Source of the DNA: Bacteroidales bacterium
GTDB lineage: Bacteria; Bacteroidota; Bacteroidia; Bacteroidales; TTA-H9
Length of the DNA: 54,416 nucleotides
Assembly (NCBI GenBank): GCA_028689615.1
Contig: JAQVCV010000029.1
Location: forward strand, 1 to 54,416
Reading direction: 5' to 3'
Below, piece after piece: positions 46,161-53,914 of this stretch. The notes below the pieces were generated by a model. That model did no database searches. It had not been told where the DNA came from and saw nothing but the letters and a program-made list of their open reading frames with translations. Position 1 is the first letter of the stretch. Every line of letters begins with the position of its first letter. The translations under genes and the position numbers were made by a program.

Positions 46161-46451
46161 TTATTTGTTTTTTTTATACAACAAATCTATGTCAATGATT
46201 TGTTGCGTTAAGCTATTGAATTCGCCCACTCTTTCTGCGCTTGTGCACAACTCATTTATATGCACACCAAAAATGTTGTTATGAACCCAATTTGTGCGTA
46301 TTACAACACCTTCCTGGCAATTTCTTTCAACATCCATTATCACGCCATCAACCTCCCCCTTCTGCATGGAGGCCGCCCAACCCTGCAACCCCCTCCCCCT
46401 TTCGGGAGCGGCGCAGGTGCCCGTGGCCATGTAAGATGTTGAAGTGCTCAT
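46161..46451 (-). CDS. Header leader ORF, copy 4 (96 aa)
   Basis: It starts 18 nt after -7 box TACTTTTG (46470-46477). The 64 conserved codons end at the core GTTGTGC (minus strand, 46251-46245). The cargo-specific tail of 32 codons stops 17 nt before the methyltransferase start. The inner part ('GWAASMQKGEVDGVIMD') is nearly the same as in copy 5 and differs from copies 1-3. Confidence 0.5.
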   Translation of the reverse strand: MSTSTSYMATGTCAAPERGRGLQGWAASMQKGEVDGVIMDVERNCQEGVVIRTNWVHNNIFGVHINELCTSAERVGEFNSLTQQIIDIDLLYKKNK

Positions 46452-46808
46452 GTATAGATTCTTTGATTGCAAAAGTAAACATTTTCGAGAAAACAAAATC
46501 AAGCATCCGTCAGGATGGAGAAAAATTTCTCGCAACCCCGATCCTGCAATCTGTAAAACTTCTTGATGGAACAGCTTCCGGTTGGATTTGAAGAAAGAGG
46601 GGTTGCACTTGGGGGTGGGTAATGGAGGGGAAGAGGAGATTTAGGGGGGGGAAGGGAGGTGTTAAGATGACTGAAATAGGAATGTGTAGTTTTGTGCGAT
46701 TTGCCAATGTGCGGTTTTGTATGTCGGCATTTTGCATTTTTCTTTTTTGTCTAAAGGCAGTAAGATATTCATGGACGTTGTGTCGTTGTCATTTTGTCTT
46801 AGGCTTAC
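46255..46808 (-). repeat. Header copy 4 (parts A and B) with promoter
   Basis: A full-length copy. A single C is missing near 46540 relative to copies 1 and 3, which breaks any long reading frame upstream of the leader ORF. The leader itself has no indel. Confidence 0.85.
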
Positions 46809-46935
46809 TTGTAACGGTCGAGTGTAAGTGCCGTAAGGGATTGCGGGTGATTTCCTATCAAGTTACACGAAAAGTTAAAGCGGACTGACCTTCGCATACC
46901 TCTGAAACCCTTATGGCATTTACACTTTGTTGAAC
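46809..46935 (-). repeat. attC-like site cs5, interrupted by the IS91-type element
   Basis: The arms GTGTAAGTGCCGTAAGGG (46822-46839) and CCCTTATGGCATTTACAC (46908-46925) pair with two mismatches. The left end is GTAACGGTCGA. The right box is GTTGAAC, an exact GTTRRRY. After GAAC the sequence no longer follows the other sites and enters the mobile element. Confidence 0.75.
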
Positions 46936-47049
46936 TAAACCTCCGGTAGTCAGTCGAATACATCCTTGACTCACCACCAGAGGCCATGGTGGCACAAAAA
47001 CAACCGTTTGTCGTATAAATTTTCATTTAACTATTTAAATCTTAATACG

Positions 47050-47970
47050 ATGAACTCAAAATTCAAAAGCGGAAGCTTTCGCACCACCGGCCCAAGTATT
47101 ATTGCCATGGCTTGTAGCCAGGTTTATGGGTTTTCCAAGACCTATTCAACATTCGTACAAACACTTACCATTCGTCAGCGAAGTAGCAGTGCCATCCAGA
47201 ACTACGCACGAAGCATCGCAAAGGTTGCACTTCATTTTAAGATTGATCCGATAGATCTGAGCATCGAGCAAATCAACGACTACCTCTATCAAATGCTCAA
47301 AAACTCCACTTCGCCAAGTAAGAGTTATTTCCGGCACACAGTGTATGGACTCAAATGCCTTTTTAAAATGATTGGCAAAGAAGAGAAAGCCCTGAAAATG
47401 CCCCCTATTCCAAAAGAAGAGAAAATGCCTGTGGTGCTATCGGCACAGGAAGTCAAGCTAATGCTACGGCTTACAAACAACATCAAACACAGGGTTTTGA
47501 TTGGTTTGCTCTATGGTTCCGGCTTGCGCATGAATGAAGCTCGTAAACTGAAGATAGTTGATGTTGACTTGCACCGGCTGCAAGTTCGTATCGTGCGGGG
47601 GAAGGGGAGAAAAGATCGCTACGTGGTGTTGTCAAAACTATTAGCCAGGGGTATCACCGGTTACCTGAATGATGAAAAGCCACAGGTTTATTTGTTTAAT
47701 GGTCAGCAGCCTGGTGAGCCAATGGGGGAAAGAACCATTCAATGGGTAATCAACGAGGCAGTAGAGCGTGCCGGAATCCAGAAACAGGTTACCTGTCATA
47801 CTTTGCGACATACCTTCGCAACCCATCTTTTGGAAAACGGAACCGACCTGTTCAGCATCAAGGAGCAGCTTGGCCACGCCCACATTGATACTACGTTGGT
47901 TTATCTTCACATTGCTCAGGTATCGCCCAAAAACGTGAAGAGCCCGTTGGATACACTTTACGGGCAATGA
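47050..47970 (+). CDS. Tyrosine recombinase (phage-integrase family)
   Basis: The 306-residue protein has a SAM-like N-terminal core-binding domain ('SAIQNYARSIAKVALHF') and a catalytic domain with Arg in 'GSGLRMNEARKL', Lys in 'RGKGRKDRYVV', 'HTLRHTFATH', 'LGHAHIDTT' and the Tyr in 'LVYLHI'. All active residues are kept. The ATG at 47050 is preferred over a TTG at 46966. Its stop overlaps the transposase start (ATGA). Recombinases of this kind accompany some IS91-family elements. I see no clear IntI-specific insertion, so it is not called an integron integrase. Confidence 0.9.
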   Translation: MNSKFKSGSFRTTGPSIIAMACSQVYGFSKTYSTFVQTLTIRQRSSSAIQNYARSIAKVALHFKIDPIDLSIEQINDYLYQMLKNSTSPSKSYFRHTVYGLKCLFKMIGKEEKALKMPPIPKEEKMPVVLSAQEVKLMLRLTNNIKHRVLIGLLYGSGLRMNEARKLKIVDVDLHRLQVRIVRGKGRKDRYVVLSKLLARGITGYLNDEKPQVYLFNGQQPGEPMGERTIQWVINEAVERAGIQKQVTCHTLRHTFATHLLENGTDLFSIKEQLGHAHIDTTLVYLHIAQVSPKNVKSPLDTLYGQ

Positions 47971-49130
47971 ACCGCCCGTCAGTTGAACTGTCCGATATCA
48001 TCAACCGCTATGAGGCAGCGTTTATTGAGCAGTTTCGTCCTCTTGATCACCACAAAAGGGTGTTGAGAGATATTGCCTCGTGTCGTACCGCAGAGAAGGG
48101 TGGTCATGTTGACCGGTGCGATCAGTGCGGGCACATACGCATCAGCTACAACTCGTGCCGTAACCGCCATTGTCCGCAATGTCAACAGATAGGCCGTGAG
48201 CGGTGGATCATGGCTCGTGAGGCCGATCTGATTCCTGTGGGCTATTTTCATGTGGTGTTCACCTTGCCTGATTCGCTCAACGACCTTTGTCATAAATATC
48301 CCAAGGCGCTTTACGACTTGCTGTTCACCACTGTCCGCGACACCCTGTTCGCCATGGCAGCCAATCCCAAATTTCTGGGTGCTGAAATTGGCTACATCGC
48401 CGTGCTTCACACCTGGGGGCAAACGCTTAGTTTGCACCCACATCTGCACTGCATCATTCCTGCTGGTGGTATCACTGTGAAAGGCAACTGGAAACACAGC
48501 CTGGGAGATGGCAGTTATCTGTTCCCTGTCAAAGTCATAAGCCAGGTTTTTAAAGCTAAGTTTCGTGATGGTCTTCGCCAGATTGCTCCCAGATCGGGCT
48601 TTGAGGTAACCAACGAGCTGATCAGCCGCATCAACCGTTCCAACTGGGTGGTTTATGCCAAAGAACCGTTTGCCGGCCCCAAACAAGTGGTGGAGTACCT
48701 GGGCAGGTACAGCCACCGGGTAGCAATTACCAATCACCGTTTAATTTCTATTGAAAACGATCGGGTCACCTTTCGTTACAAGGATTACCGGCAGCAAGGC
48801 GCACAAAAACAAATGACCCTCGATGCGCTCGAATTTCTTCGTCGGTTCTGCCTACACATCCTTCTTCCCCGGTTTGTTAAGATCCGGCATTACGGATTTC
48901 TGTCATCGCGACGAAAGGGTGAAGAACTGCCCAGGCTTCAGGATACTGAGCCACAAGCTGCTCAACAACAACCTAAACCAAAGCTATCCTGGCAGGAAGT
49001 GTGTCGCCAGAGGTTAGGCTTCGATCCCGAACTTTGCCCATGCTGCAAGAAAGGAAAAATGCAGACCATCGAACTGCTCCTGCCCCGCTCGCCACCATCA
49101 ATGCTAACCGATTGGAGTCAGGCCGGGTAA
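47967..49130 (+). CDS. IS91-family transposase (single-tyrosine HUH)
   Basis: The 387-residue protein has the N-terminal zinc-binding segment ('CDQCGHIRISYNSCRNRHCP'), the HUH motif within 'LHPHLHCIIPAGG' (about residue 157) and the nucleophilic Tyr in 'YLGRYSHRVAI' (about residue 248). IS91 elements move by rolling-circle transposition. Length is near normal, and the C-terminal CPCC motif is present ('PELCPCCKKG'). It looks intact. Confidence 0.93.
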   Translation: MNRPSVELSDIINRYEAAFIEQFRPLDHHKRVLRDIASCRTAEKGGHVDRCDQCGHIRISYNSCRNRHCPQCQQIGRERWIMAREADLIPVGYFHVVFTLPDSLNDLCHKYPKALYDLLFTTVRDTLFAMAANPKFLGAEIGYIAVLHTWGQTLSLHPHLHCIIPAGGITVKGNWKHSLGDGSYLFPVKVISQVFKAKFRDGLRQIAPRSGFEVTNELISRINRSNWVVYAKEPFAGPKQVVEYLGRYSHRVAITNHRLISIENDRVTFRYKDYRQQGAQKQMTLDALEFLRRFCLHILLPRFVKIRHYGFLSSRRKGEELPRLQDTEPQAAQQQPKPKLSWQEVCRQRLGFDPELCPCCKKGKMQTIELLLPRSPPSMLTDWSQAG

Positions 49131-49354
49131 CAGTTGGAAACTTGCCCCCGATAAGGGGGATTGCTACTGCCATGTCTTGCCCGATCAAAAAGTATCGTCA
49201 GAGGTTCATTTTCTGCTGAAATCATCCTCAAATTGGCAGAAAAACGTCGCTCACCGAATCGAAAATAAGCCATCAATCGAGTTCAAAACAACAAGATGAA
49301 AACAGTGCAAAACATTGTAACTCCATAATAGAGGGTTTATTTGCAGGAGGTTCC

Positions 49355-49452
49355 GTTCAACACCGACTTAAATCGCTGCTGCCAAACTGGGGGCTGGCTT
49401 CGTTGTTGGAGTTTGGCGTGGCAGCGCGTTTAAGTACTATTTGTTACAAGCT
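49355..49452 (-). repeat. attC-like site cs6 at the end of the TIR/SLOG operon
   Basis: Three stem blocks pair in order: ACTTAAA (49366-49372) with TTTAAGT (49429-49435), GCTGC (49375-49379) with GCAGC (49421-49425), and GCCAAAC (49381-49387) with GTTTGGC (49411-49417). The right box TTTGTTACAA contains the stop codon of the SLOG gene. Many integron cassettes have such a stop-to-attC overlap. Confidence 0.75.
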
Positions 49453-50415
49453 GGGCTTTTTATGTACTATTTTTAATCCTTTCATTATTAAAAAAATTAT
49501 CTCATGAATATTCTGACTTTCAAATAGTACAATGTTTTCATCAACAGATAAACCATTCATTTCAGAATATCTGTCAAGATTAAATTGATTGAAAAAATTT
49601 ATCAGTTTATCGTAATCAATAGGCACACTTGCGTTATCTGAATATGATTTCTTGAACTCTTGAATAAAAGGGTTGTCGTAATGGAATTCATTTGTTAATT
49701 CTTTTGGAATTTCACCGCAAATCACTTTCGATAATGACTTTGCAGCACCTCCAAATCCACCAATTATGTACACCGGCTTATTAGCATTTAATGTAAAATA
49801 TGCTTCTTCAATAATGCCAGGTAAGTAGCCAAGGAATTTGCTTTGTTTCCCACCAAGTAAAATTCTTGTATGGCTATTTTGAGCCATTATATTTCTCATG
49901 TCTGAAAAGCACTCCGAGAAAATGTATCGGTCTTCGATACTATTAAATGGGTCATACTTCCGACTTATATCAACTTCTCCTAAATGCTTTGGAATTTCTA
50001 TCACAACTGGCTCTACTTGTTGCTTAACGAAATCTGCTTTAATTTCTAATGACAGGGAATTGCTGTTCGGAAAAGGGAAGTAGTTTACAAACCGAAATGA
50101 TTTATCATTCAAAAATTTGTATTGATAAGACAATTCTGCAAATAGCTTGGTAAATCCTTCATTCTTTAAATGGCCGCCATACAAAAGCGTTCCGCCATTT
50201 GCCATTATATAGCGTGCCAATTCAATCATAACATCCTTTAAATGTTGAGTTGAAAGCCCTAAATTCTCCAAATCTTCATTGTCAGAAACCGAAACCGCAA
50301 TCCGAATTCCATTTAGCACACCATTTTGTCTTGATTTTAGTTCCAGTTCCTTTTGCTCTTCGATTGATTCTGCAAGATTTTCAGAAATACCCGATATGTT
50401 CTTTTCAGGTTCCAT
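49444..50415 (-). CDS. LSDAT-type SLOG domain protein
   Basis: The 323-residue protein matches the prokaryotic LSDAT/SLOG (TRPM-associated) family: 'IRIAVSVSDNEDLENLGLST', 'MANGGTLLYGGHLKNEGF', 'ILLGGKQSKFLGYLPGIIEE' and 'PVYIIGGFGGAAKSL'. SLOG domains bind nucleotide-derived ligands; in Thoeris the ThsA SLOG domain binds the cyclic ADP-ribose isomer made by TIR proteins. There is no SIR2, membrane or nuclease domain here, so this protein could be a sensor and the effector may lie in a TIR partner. It is 2 nt after the double-TIR gene. Confidence 0.85.
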   Translation of the reverse strand: MEPEKNISGISENLAESIEEQKELELKSRQNGVLNGIRIAVSVSDNEDLENLGLSTQHLKDVMIELARYIMANGGTLLYGGHLKNEGFTKLFAELSYQYKFLNDKSFRFVNYFPFPNSNSLSLEIKADFVKQQVEPVVIEIPKHLGEVDISRKYDPFNSIEDRYIFSECFSDMRNIMAQNSHTRILLGGKQSKFLGYLPGIIEEAYFTLNANKPVYIIGGFGGAAKSLSKVICGEIPKELTNEFHYDNPFIQEFKKSYSDNASVPIDYDKLINFFNQFNLDRYSEMNGLSVDENIVLFESQNIHEIIFLIMKGLKIVHKKPSL

Positions 50416-50417
50416 AT

Positions 50418-51578
50418 TTACAATGTTGGTAGGTAAATGGGTGTAACAAATCTGATGTCTTTATCTATATCGTTTAGTATTCGGAGCTCTTCTGCTCCAA
50501 GCGGCGGTTCAGGATAAAGCACGATCAGTTTCCTTTTTTCTGTAAGCTTCATTTTATACAGGTCTACATAATTGAAAAGCTCCGGTGGTGATGTGATTGT
50601 AACAAACTCGGCTTGGTCATTCTTAAATTCAGCTTCAAAAGATTGTAACAATTCTCTTTGGTACAGATTGTTTACTACCTGAAAAAGAGTCAAAGTCAGA
50701 ATTTCCATGAAACTAGATGATTCTTCTTCCTTTAATGTAATGGTTGGTGTATTTCCCATGTAAGGGAATGCTCTCTTTTCACCATCCTTAATATCATGGA
50801 CTACAACAATGGAGCATTTATTCCGCTTGGCAACAAGGACTTCAATTCTGCACCATTCTCTGGATGAATATTCATCTGTATGAAAAACAACCAAAGCGGC
50901 ATTTTCAATGTTGGCCTCTATTTGCTTTTCAAACTCATAGCCATCGGCAATATCTACAGTATCAAAGAATATATCGAGTTTGGTTTCGGATTCTACGAAT
51001 AATTTAAATTTCTTTGTGGTTTCCTCTCCATCCTTTTTAGCGTGACTTAAAAATAGTTTTACAGGCGATGGTATTTTACTTCCTTTTTTATCCATCCAAA
51101 CTGGTTGGAAATTCATTAATAATCGTGCACAATCATGTAAAAGTTCGGATTTGATTTTTTTGATTCCCTTTTCGTATTCGTCCTGAATATTAATAAACCC
51201 ATCACGATACCTGATAAATTGAATAGAGTCAAGCCCACATCCAATACCAGTAGCTTGTTTACATAATGCAATTGGATAAATCCTCGTATTATCGTCCGTA
51301 AGCCCTACAAGTTGTTTTGTGAACTCTTGAAAGCCTCCATCTGTCATGTAATTTTCATCAATGAGCAGAATAATTGCATTTCGATTTGCAATGTTCTTGT
51401 CAACTGGAATAAGCATAGCACTGCGATAATAAACTTGTATTCCCAAGCCTCTTGATAATGGCTCTTCAATATCTCTACAAAATGAACTGTACAAATCATT
51501 TGCAATTTGTTTTCCCTCAGCAAAGGCGGGATGCCAGACCACAAAAAGTGATAATGGGTATTTTAGTCTGTTTTTCAT
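50418..51578 (-). CDS. Double TIR-domain protein
   Basis: The 386-residue protein has an N-terminal TIR-like domain ('LSLFVVWHPAFAEGKQIAND', then 'RNAIILLIDENYM') and a second TIR domain from about residue 170 ('VKLFLSHAKKDGEETTKKF', 'LVVFHTDEYSSREWCRIEVL') with a candidate catalytic Glu at about 246. The second domain keeps NADase-like features; the first seems degenerate. It starts in an ATGA overlap with the DUF3892-TIR gene. It is a candidate effector or signal producer in the operon. Confidence 0.8.
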   Translation of the reverse strand: MKNRLKYPLSLFVVWHPAFAEGKQIANDLYSSFCRDIEEPLSRGLGIQVYYRSAMLIPVDKNIANRNAIILLIDENYMTDGGFQEFTKQLVGLTDDNTRIYPIALCKQATGIGCGLDSIQFIRYRDGFINIQDEYEKGIKKIKSELLHDCARLLMNFQPVWMDKKGSKIPSPVKLFLSHAKKDGEETTKKFKLFVESETKLDIFFDTVDIADGYEFEKQIEANIENAALVVFHTDEYSSREWCRIEVLVAKRNKCSIVVVHDIKDGEKRAFPYMGNTPTITLKEEESSSFMEILTLTLFQVVNNLYQRELLQSFEAEFKNDQAEFVTITSPPELFNYVDLYKMKLTEKRKLIVLYPEPPLGAEELRILNDIDKDIRFVTPIYLPTL

Positions 51579-52366
51579 TCGCAAGTATCTTTATCCATTT
51601 GAATGCGTGAATTAGTTCTTTTATCAGCCATCGAAGAACGCTTTTCAAAAGCTTCTTCTATATAGGATTGCATTTTCACTCTATCATCCGTCCAATCTCT
51701 GATAATTGCGTAACCAGATTTTAAATTATCTGATAGACGAGCTGGAAGTAAATCATAATTGTGTTTACCTGTTCCAAAATCTGGATGCCCTGGCAACTTT
51801 ATGCCTAATAAGCCAGCGTTGCTATCACCTACCTTTAAATTTAATGCCCCTGAAATTTCCCAATCTACATGCATTCTACATTTAGTTTTTGGCCCGATAA
51901 GGACAATCAAAACAGTTGTGTCTGCAAGATAATCCTTCTGAATTAGTTGTTTTATATATTCATCACTGTTTTTAGAATCGATATCACCATCTTCAACAGA
52001 TTTACTAACAATTAAATCGCCAAACAAATTTTCAAATTTTTTTCTGTCGTCTTGATTATCGTGATGGTAATAGCTTACAAATGTTTTTCGTTTAGTTTCA
52101 TTTAAAGGCAACTTGAACTCCCAACTAAAGTAACCGCCATTATAAGTAAAAGGATTGTGTCTTTTCCAATTATTTTGAACATCTGGATTAGGGGTCATGA
52201 TTGATATTTGGTAACCAGCAGTGACCTTATTTACCATCCACTGCCTGCTCTGAGTAGATCCATTATCAAGGCTCGCTCCATCGTATTCATAAACAGTAAC
52301 ATCACGGATAAGTTGCCCGTCTTCTCTGAAAGAGAGTCTTGTAACGAAGTATTCTTTATTTGCCAT
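51575..52366 (-). CDS. DUF3892-TIR fusion (ThsB-like)
   Basis: The 263-residue protein has an N-terminal DUF3892-like domain (residues 5-65, 'YFVTRLSFREDGQLIRDV' and 'SRQWMVNKVTAG'). A ThsB-type TIR-like domain follows from about residue 95 ('TFVSYYHHDNQDD', 'TVLIVLIGPKTKCRMHVDWE') with the candidate catalytic Glu at 170. ThsB proteins make a cyclic ADP-ribose isomer after phage infection. The DUF3892 part may sense the trigger. Spacing to the previous gene is 3 nt. Confidence 0.82.
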   Translation of the reverse strand: MANKEYFVTRLSFREDGQLIRDVTVYEYDGASLDNGSTQSRQWMVNKVTAGYQISIMTPNPDVQNNWKRHNPFTYNGGYFSWEFKLPLNETKRKTFVSYYHHDNQDDRKKFENLFGDLIVSKSVEDGDIDSKNSDEYIKQLIQKDYLADTTVLIVLIGPKTKCRMHVDWEISGALNLKVGDSNAGLLGIKLPGHPDFGTGKHNYDLLPARLSDNLKSGYAIIRDWTDDRVKMQSYIEEAFEKRSSMADKRTNSRIQMDKDTCE

Positions 52367-52369
52367 ATA

Positions 52370-52912
52370 CTATATTCTAAATCCTAAAAAGTTCATGTAA
52401 TCATCTTCCATTCGCTCTCTGCTGTTGTTAATTTTTCTGGGAACATTTGTTCTGTTCCAGTATGCATAGTTTACCTTGCTTTCAAAATCTCTTTCTAGAT
52501 TTTCCCATTTCATGCTTACTGCAAAGCCTGAATCAATATTGTCTTGCAGTCTGTTAGGAATGGAATGAGACTCAACAGGTAAAAAAATTCCTAATAGTCC
52601 ATTTGGTTTGAATGATTTGTATGGGTCAAACGGATGAGTGTAGCCCCTCAATGATGCCCATATTTCCCAGTCAATCCATTTGCGATGACCTGTCCTTTCA
52701 CCAATCAAAACAACGGTCACGGAACAACTTCTCATTTTTTCTCTTACCTTCTTGTAAATTGTTTCGTCTGTTAAATGACCAATGTCATCCTTCAATGAAT
52801 AATCAGCAACCTTCATTTGAGTAATTACTTTTCTCAGTTTCGAGATGTATTTTTGGTCTCGGTCGTGATGATAGCTAACAAAGCAGTTTCTAATTTTCTT
52901 TTCTACTGCCAT
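52370..52912 (-). CDS. ThsB-like TIR protein (Thoeris)
   Basis: The 180-residue protein is a stand-alone TIR-like domain of the ThsB type: 'NCFVSYHHDRDQKYISKLR', 'SVTVVLIGERTGHRKWIDWE' with the candidate Glu at 83, and the closing 'RLQDNIDSGFAVSMKWEN'. It is similar in layout to the TIR part of the next gene, which suggests a duplication. It follows the first TIR gene by 4 nt. Confidence 0.85.
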   Translation of the reverse strand: MAVEKKIRNCFVSYHHDRDQKYISKLRKVITQMKVADYSLKDDIGHLTDETIYKKVREKMRSCSVTVVLIGERTGHRKWIDWEIWASLRGYTHPFDPYKSFKPNGLLGIFLPVESHSIPNRLQDNIDSGFAVSMKWENLERDFESKVNYAYWNRTNVPRKINNSRERMEDDYMNFLGFRI

Positions 52913-52916
52913 CTTG

Positions 52917-53396
52917 TTATGTTATTATTGTGTCCATAATTCCACTTAATGGATGCCGAATACTATTGTAATCAGAGAACATTTTTGATTCAAGAATATA
53001 TTCTTTTTCTTTTCCTTGATCTTTTATAAATTTATTTATGTCGTAAATGTCTCGGATTATTGGTTTAGTTTTAATATAATCTGGAAGGTCTGAATTTTTA
53101 ATTCCTTTTAAAGTTAATGTTGCTAAGATTGTGGCGTCATAACCATAGCCAACTTCAAATGGAACCCATTTTGAGGTTAATGTATTTGGAGATACAATAC
53201 AAAGCATATGGGTTGAACTTTTGATACCTTTTTTTATTGCTGCAACAACAGCTTTGGGGTCATTGGTTAAGTCTGCTTGTTGTAATTCCTTGTCAAATTC
53301 GTCAAAGTAAACAGCAATTCCAACAGATATAAAATAGTCAGCAATTTTTTTTGCTTCGTCTCTATCTCTTTTTTGATGACTTATAAATACTTTCAT
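52917..53396 (-). CDS. TIR domain protein
   Basis: The 159-residue protein is a single TIR domain: 'MKVFISHQKRDRDEAKKIAD', 'VGIAVYFDEFDKEL', 'HMLCIVSPNTLTSKWVPFEV' with the candidate catalytic Glu at 81. It differs from the ThsB-type TIRs downstream and is closer to the NADase-type TIRs. It is the first gene of the five-gene operon and starts 24 nt after leader ORF copy 5. Confidence 0.85.
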   Translation of the reverse strand: MKVFISHQKRDRDEAKKIADYFISVGIAVYFDEFDKELQQADLTNDPKAVVAAIKKGIKSSTHMLCIVSPNTLTSKWVPFEVGYGYDATILATLTLKGIKNSDLPDYIKTKPIIRDIYDINKFIKDQGKEKEYILESKMFSDYNSIRHPLSGIMDTIIT

Positions 53397-53420
53397 TCTT
53401 TATCAAAATCTTTTAATTGA

Positions 53421-53648
53421 TTAGTGTCCTTTTAGCCTTGCTTGTAACTCATTTATATGCCCACCAAAGGTGTTGTTATAAACCCAATTCATGCGTATAA
53501 CAGCACTTTCCTGGCAATTTCTTTCAACATCCATTATCACACCATCAACCTCCCCCTTCTGCATGGAGGCCGCCCAACCCTGCAACCCCCTCCCCCTTTC
53601 GGGAGCGGTGCAAGTGCCAGGGGCAACGTAAGGTGTGCGAGTTCTCAT
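53421..53648 (-). CDS. Header leader ORF, copy 5 (75 aa)
   Basis: It starts 18 nt after a -7 box TACCTTTG (53667-53674). It begins 'MRTRTPYVAPGTCTAPERGR' and keeps all 64 conserved codons with many substitutions and no indel. After the core GTTACAA (minus strand, 53448-53442) the tail is only 11 codons and stops 24 nt before the TIR gene. It is the most diverged copy. Confidence 0.5.
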   Translation of the reverse strand: MRTRTPYVAPGTCTAPERGRGLQGWAASMQKGEVDGVIMDVERNCQESAVIRMNWVYNNTFGGHINELQARLKGH

Positions 53649-53690
53649 GTATGGTATCTTTAGTTGCAAAGGTATAAATTTCTTTTCCAA
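53452..53690 (-). repeat. Header copy 5 (promoter and leader ORF only), right edge of the island
   Basis: Similarity to the other headers starts near the -7 box and runs through the leader ORF to the GTT junction. Upstream of the -7 box the sequence is unrelated to the other copies. Part B is absent. Only the promoter, leader and junction are therefore common to all five headers. Confidence 0.8.
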
Positions 53691-53841
53691 ACAAGAACAG
53701 TTTTTTTCGGGAAAATTTCGGTTTGCTTGCCATTGGTAATCAGGGCATCGGGTTGTGGGGAAATTGTTTCGCGTGGGTTTTGAATGCCGGGCCTTGCAGC
53801 CTCTTTCCCATCCAGCATTTAGTCCGCCCTCATCGGCTCTG

Positions 53842-53882
53842 AAAAACTCCCCCCGCCTTCTCTCGCGGTGGGGCGGGGGGAG
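53842..53882 (-). terminator. Terminator of the gene at the right edge
   Basis: A long GC stem (CTCCCCCCGCC / GGCGGGGGGAG, one base out of register) is followed on the minus strand by five T. Confidence 0.8.
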
Positions 53883-53914
53883 GAACTTCTGCAAGCGGGT
53901 TTGCCCTGTGGGTG

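Larger units (their letters stand above)
46936..49354 (+). mobile_element. IS91-family element with tyrosine recombinase gene
   Basis: The element carries a tyrosine recombinase gene and an overlapping IS91-type transposase gene. The left edge is placed after GAAC of cs5 and the right edge before GTTC (49355-49358) of cs6. IS91 elements use GAAC or GTTC targets and do not make target duplications, which fits. A CCACCA / TGGTGG hairpin lies near the left end (46975-46993). Exact ends are inferred. Region 49131-49354 holds no gene and would be the ori end. Confidence 0.65.

Noticed and set aside
47050..47970. Tyrosine recombinase as the integron integrase of the array
   Set aside because: It is translationally coupled to an IS91 transposase and I see no IntI-specific insertion between the conserved motifs. 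It may still act on the sites, but the call is not supported.
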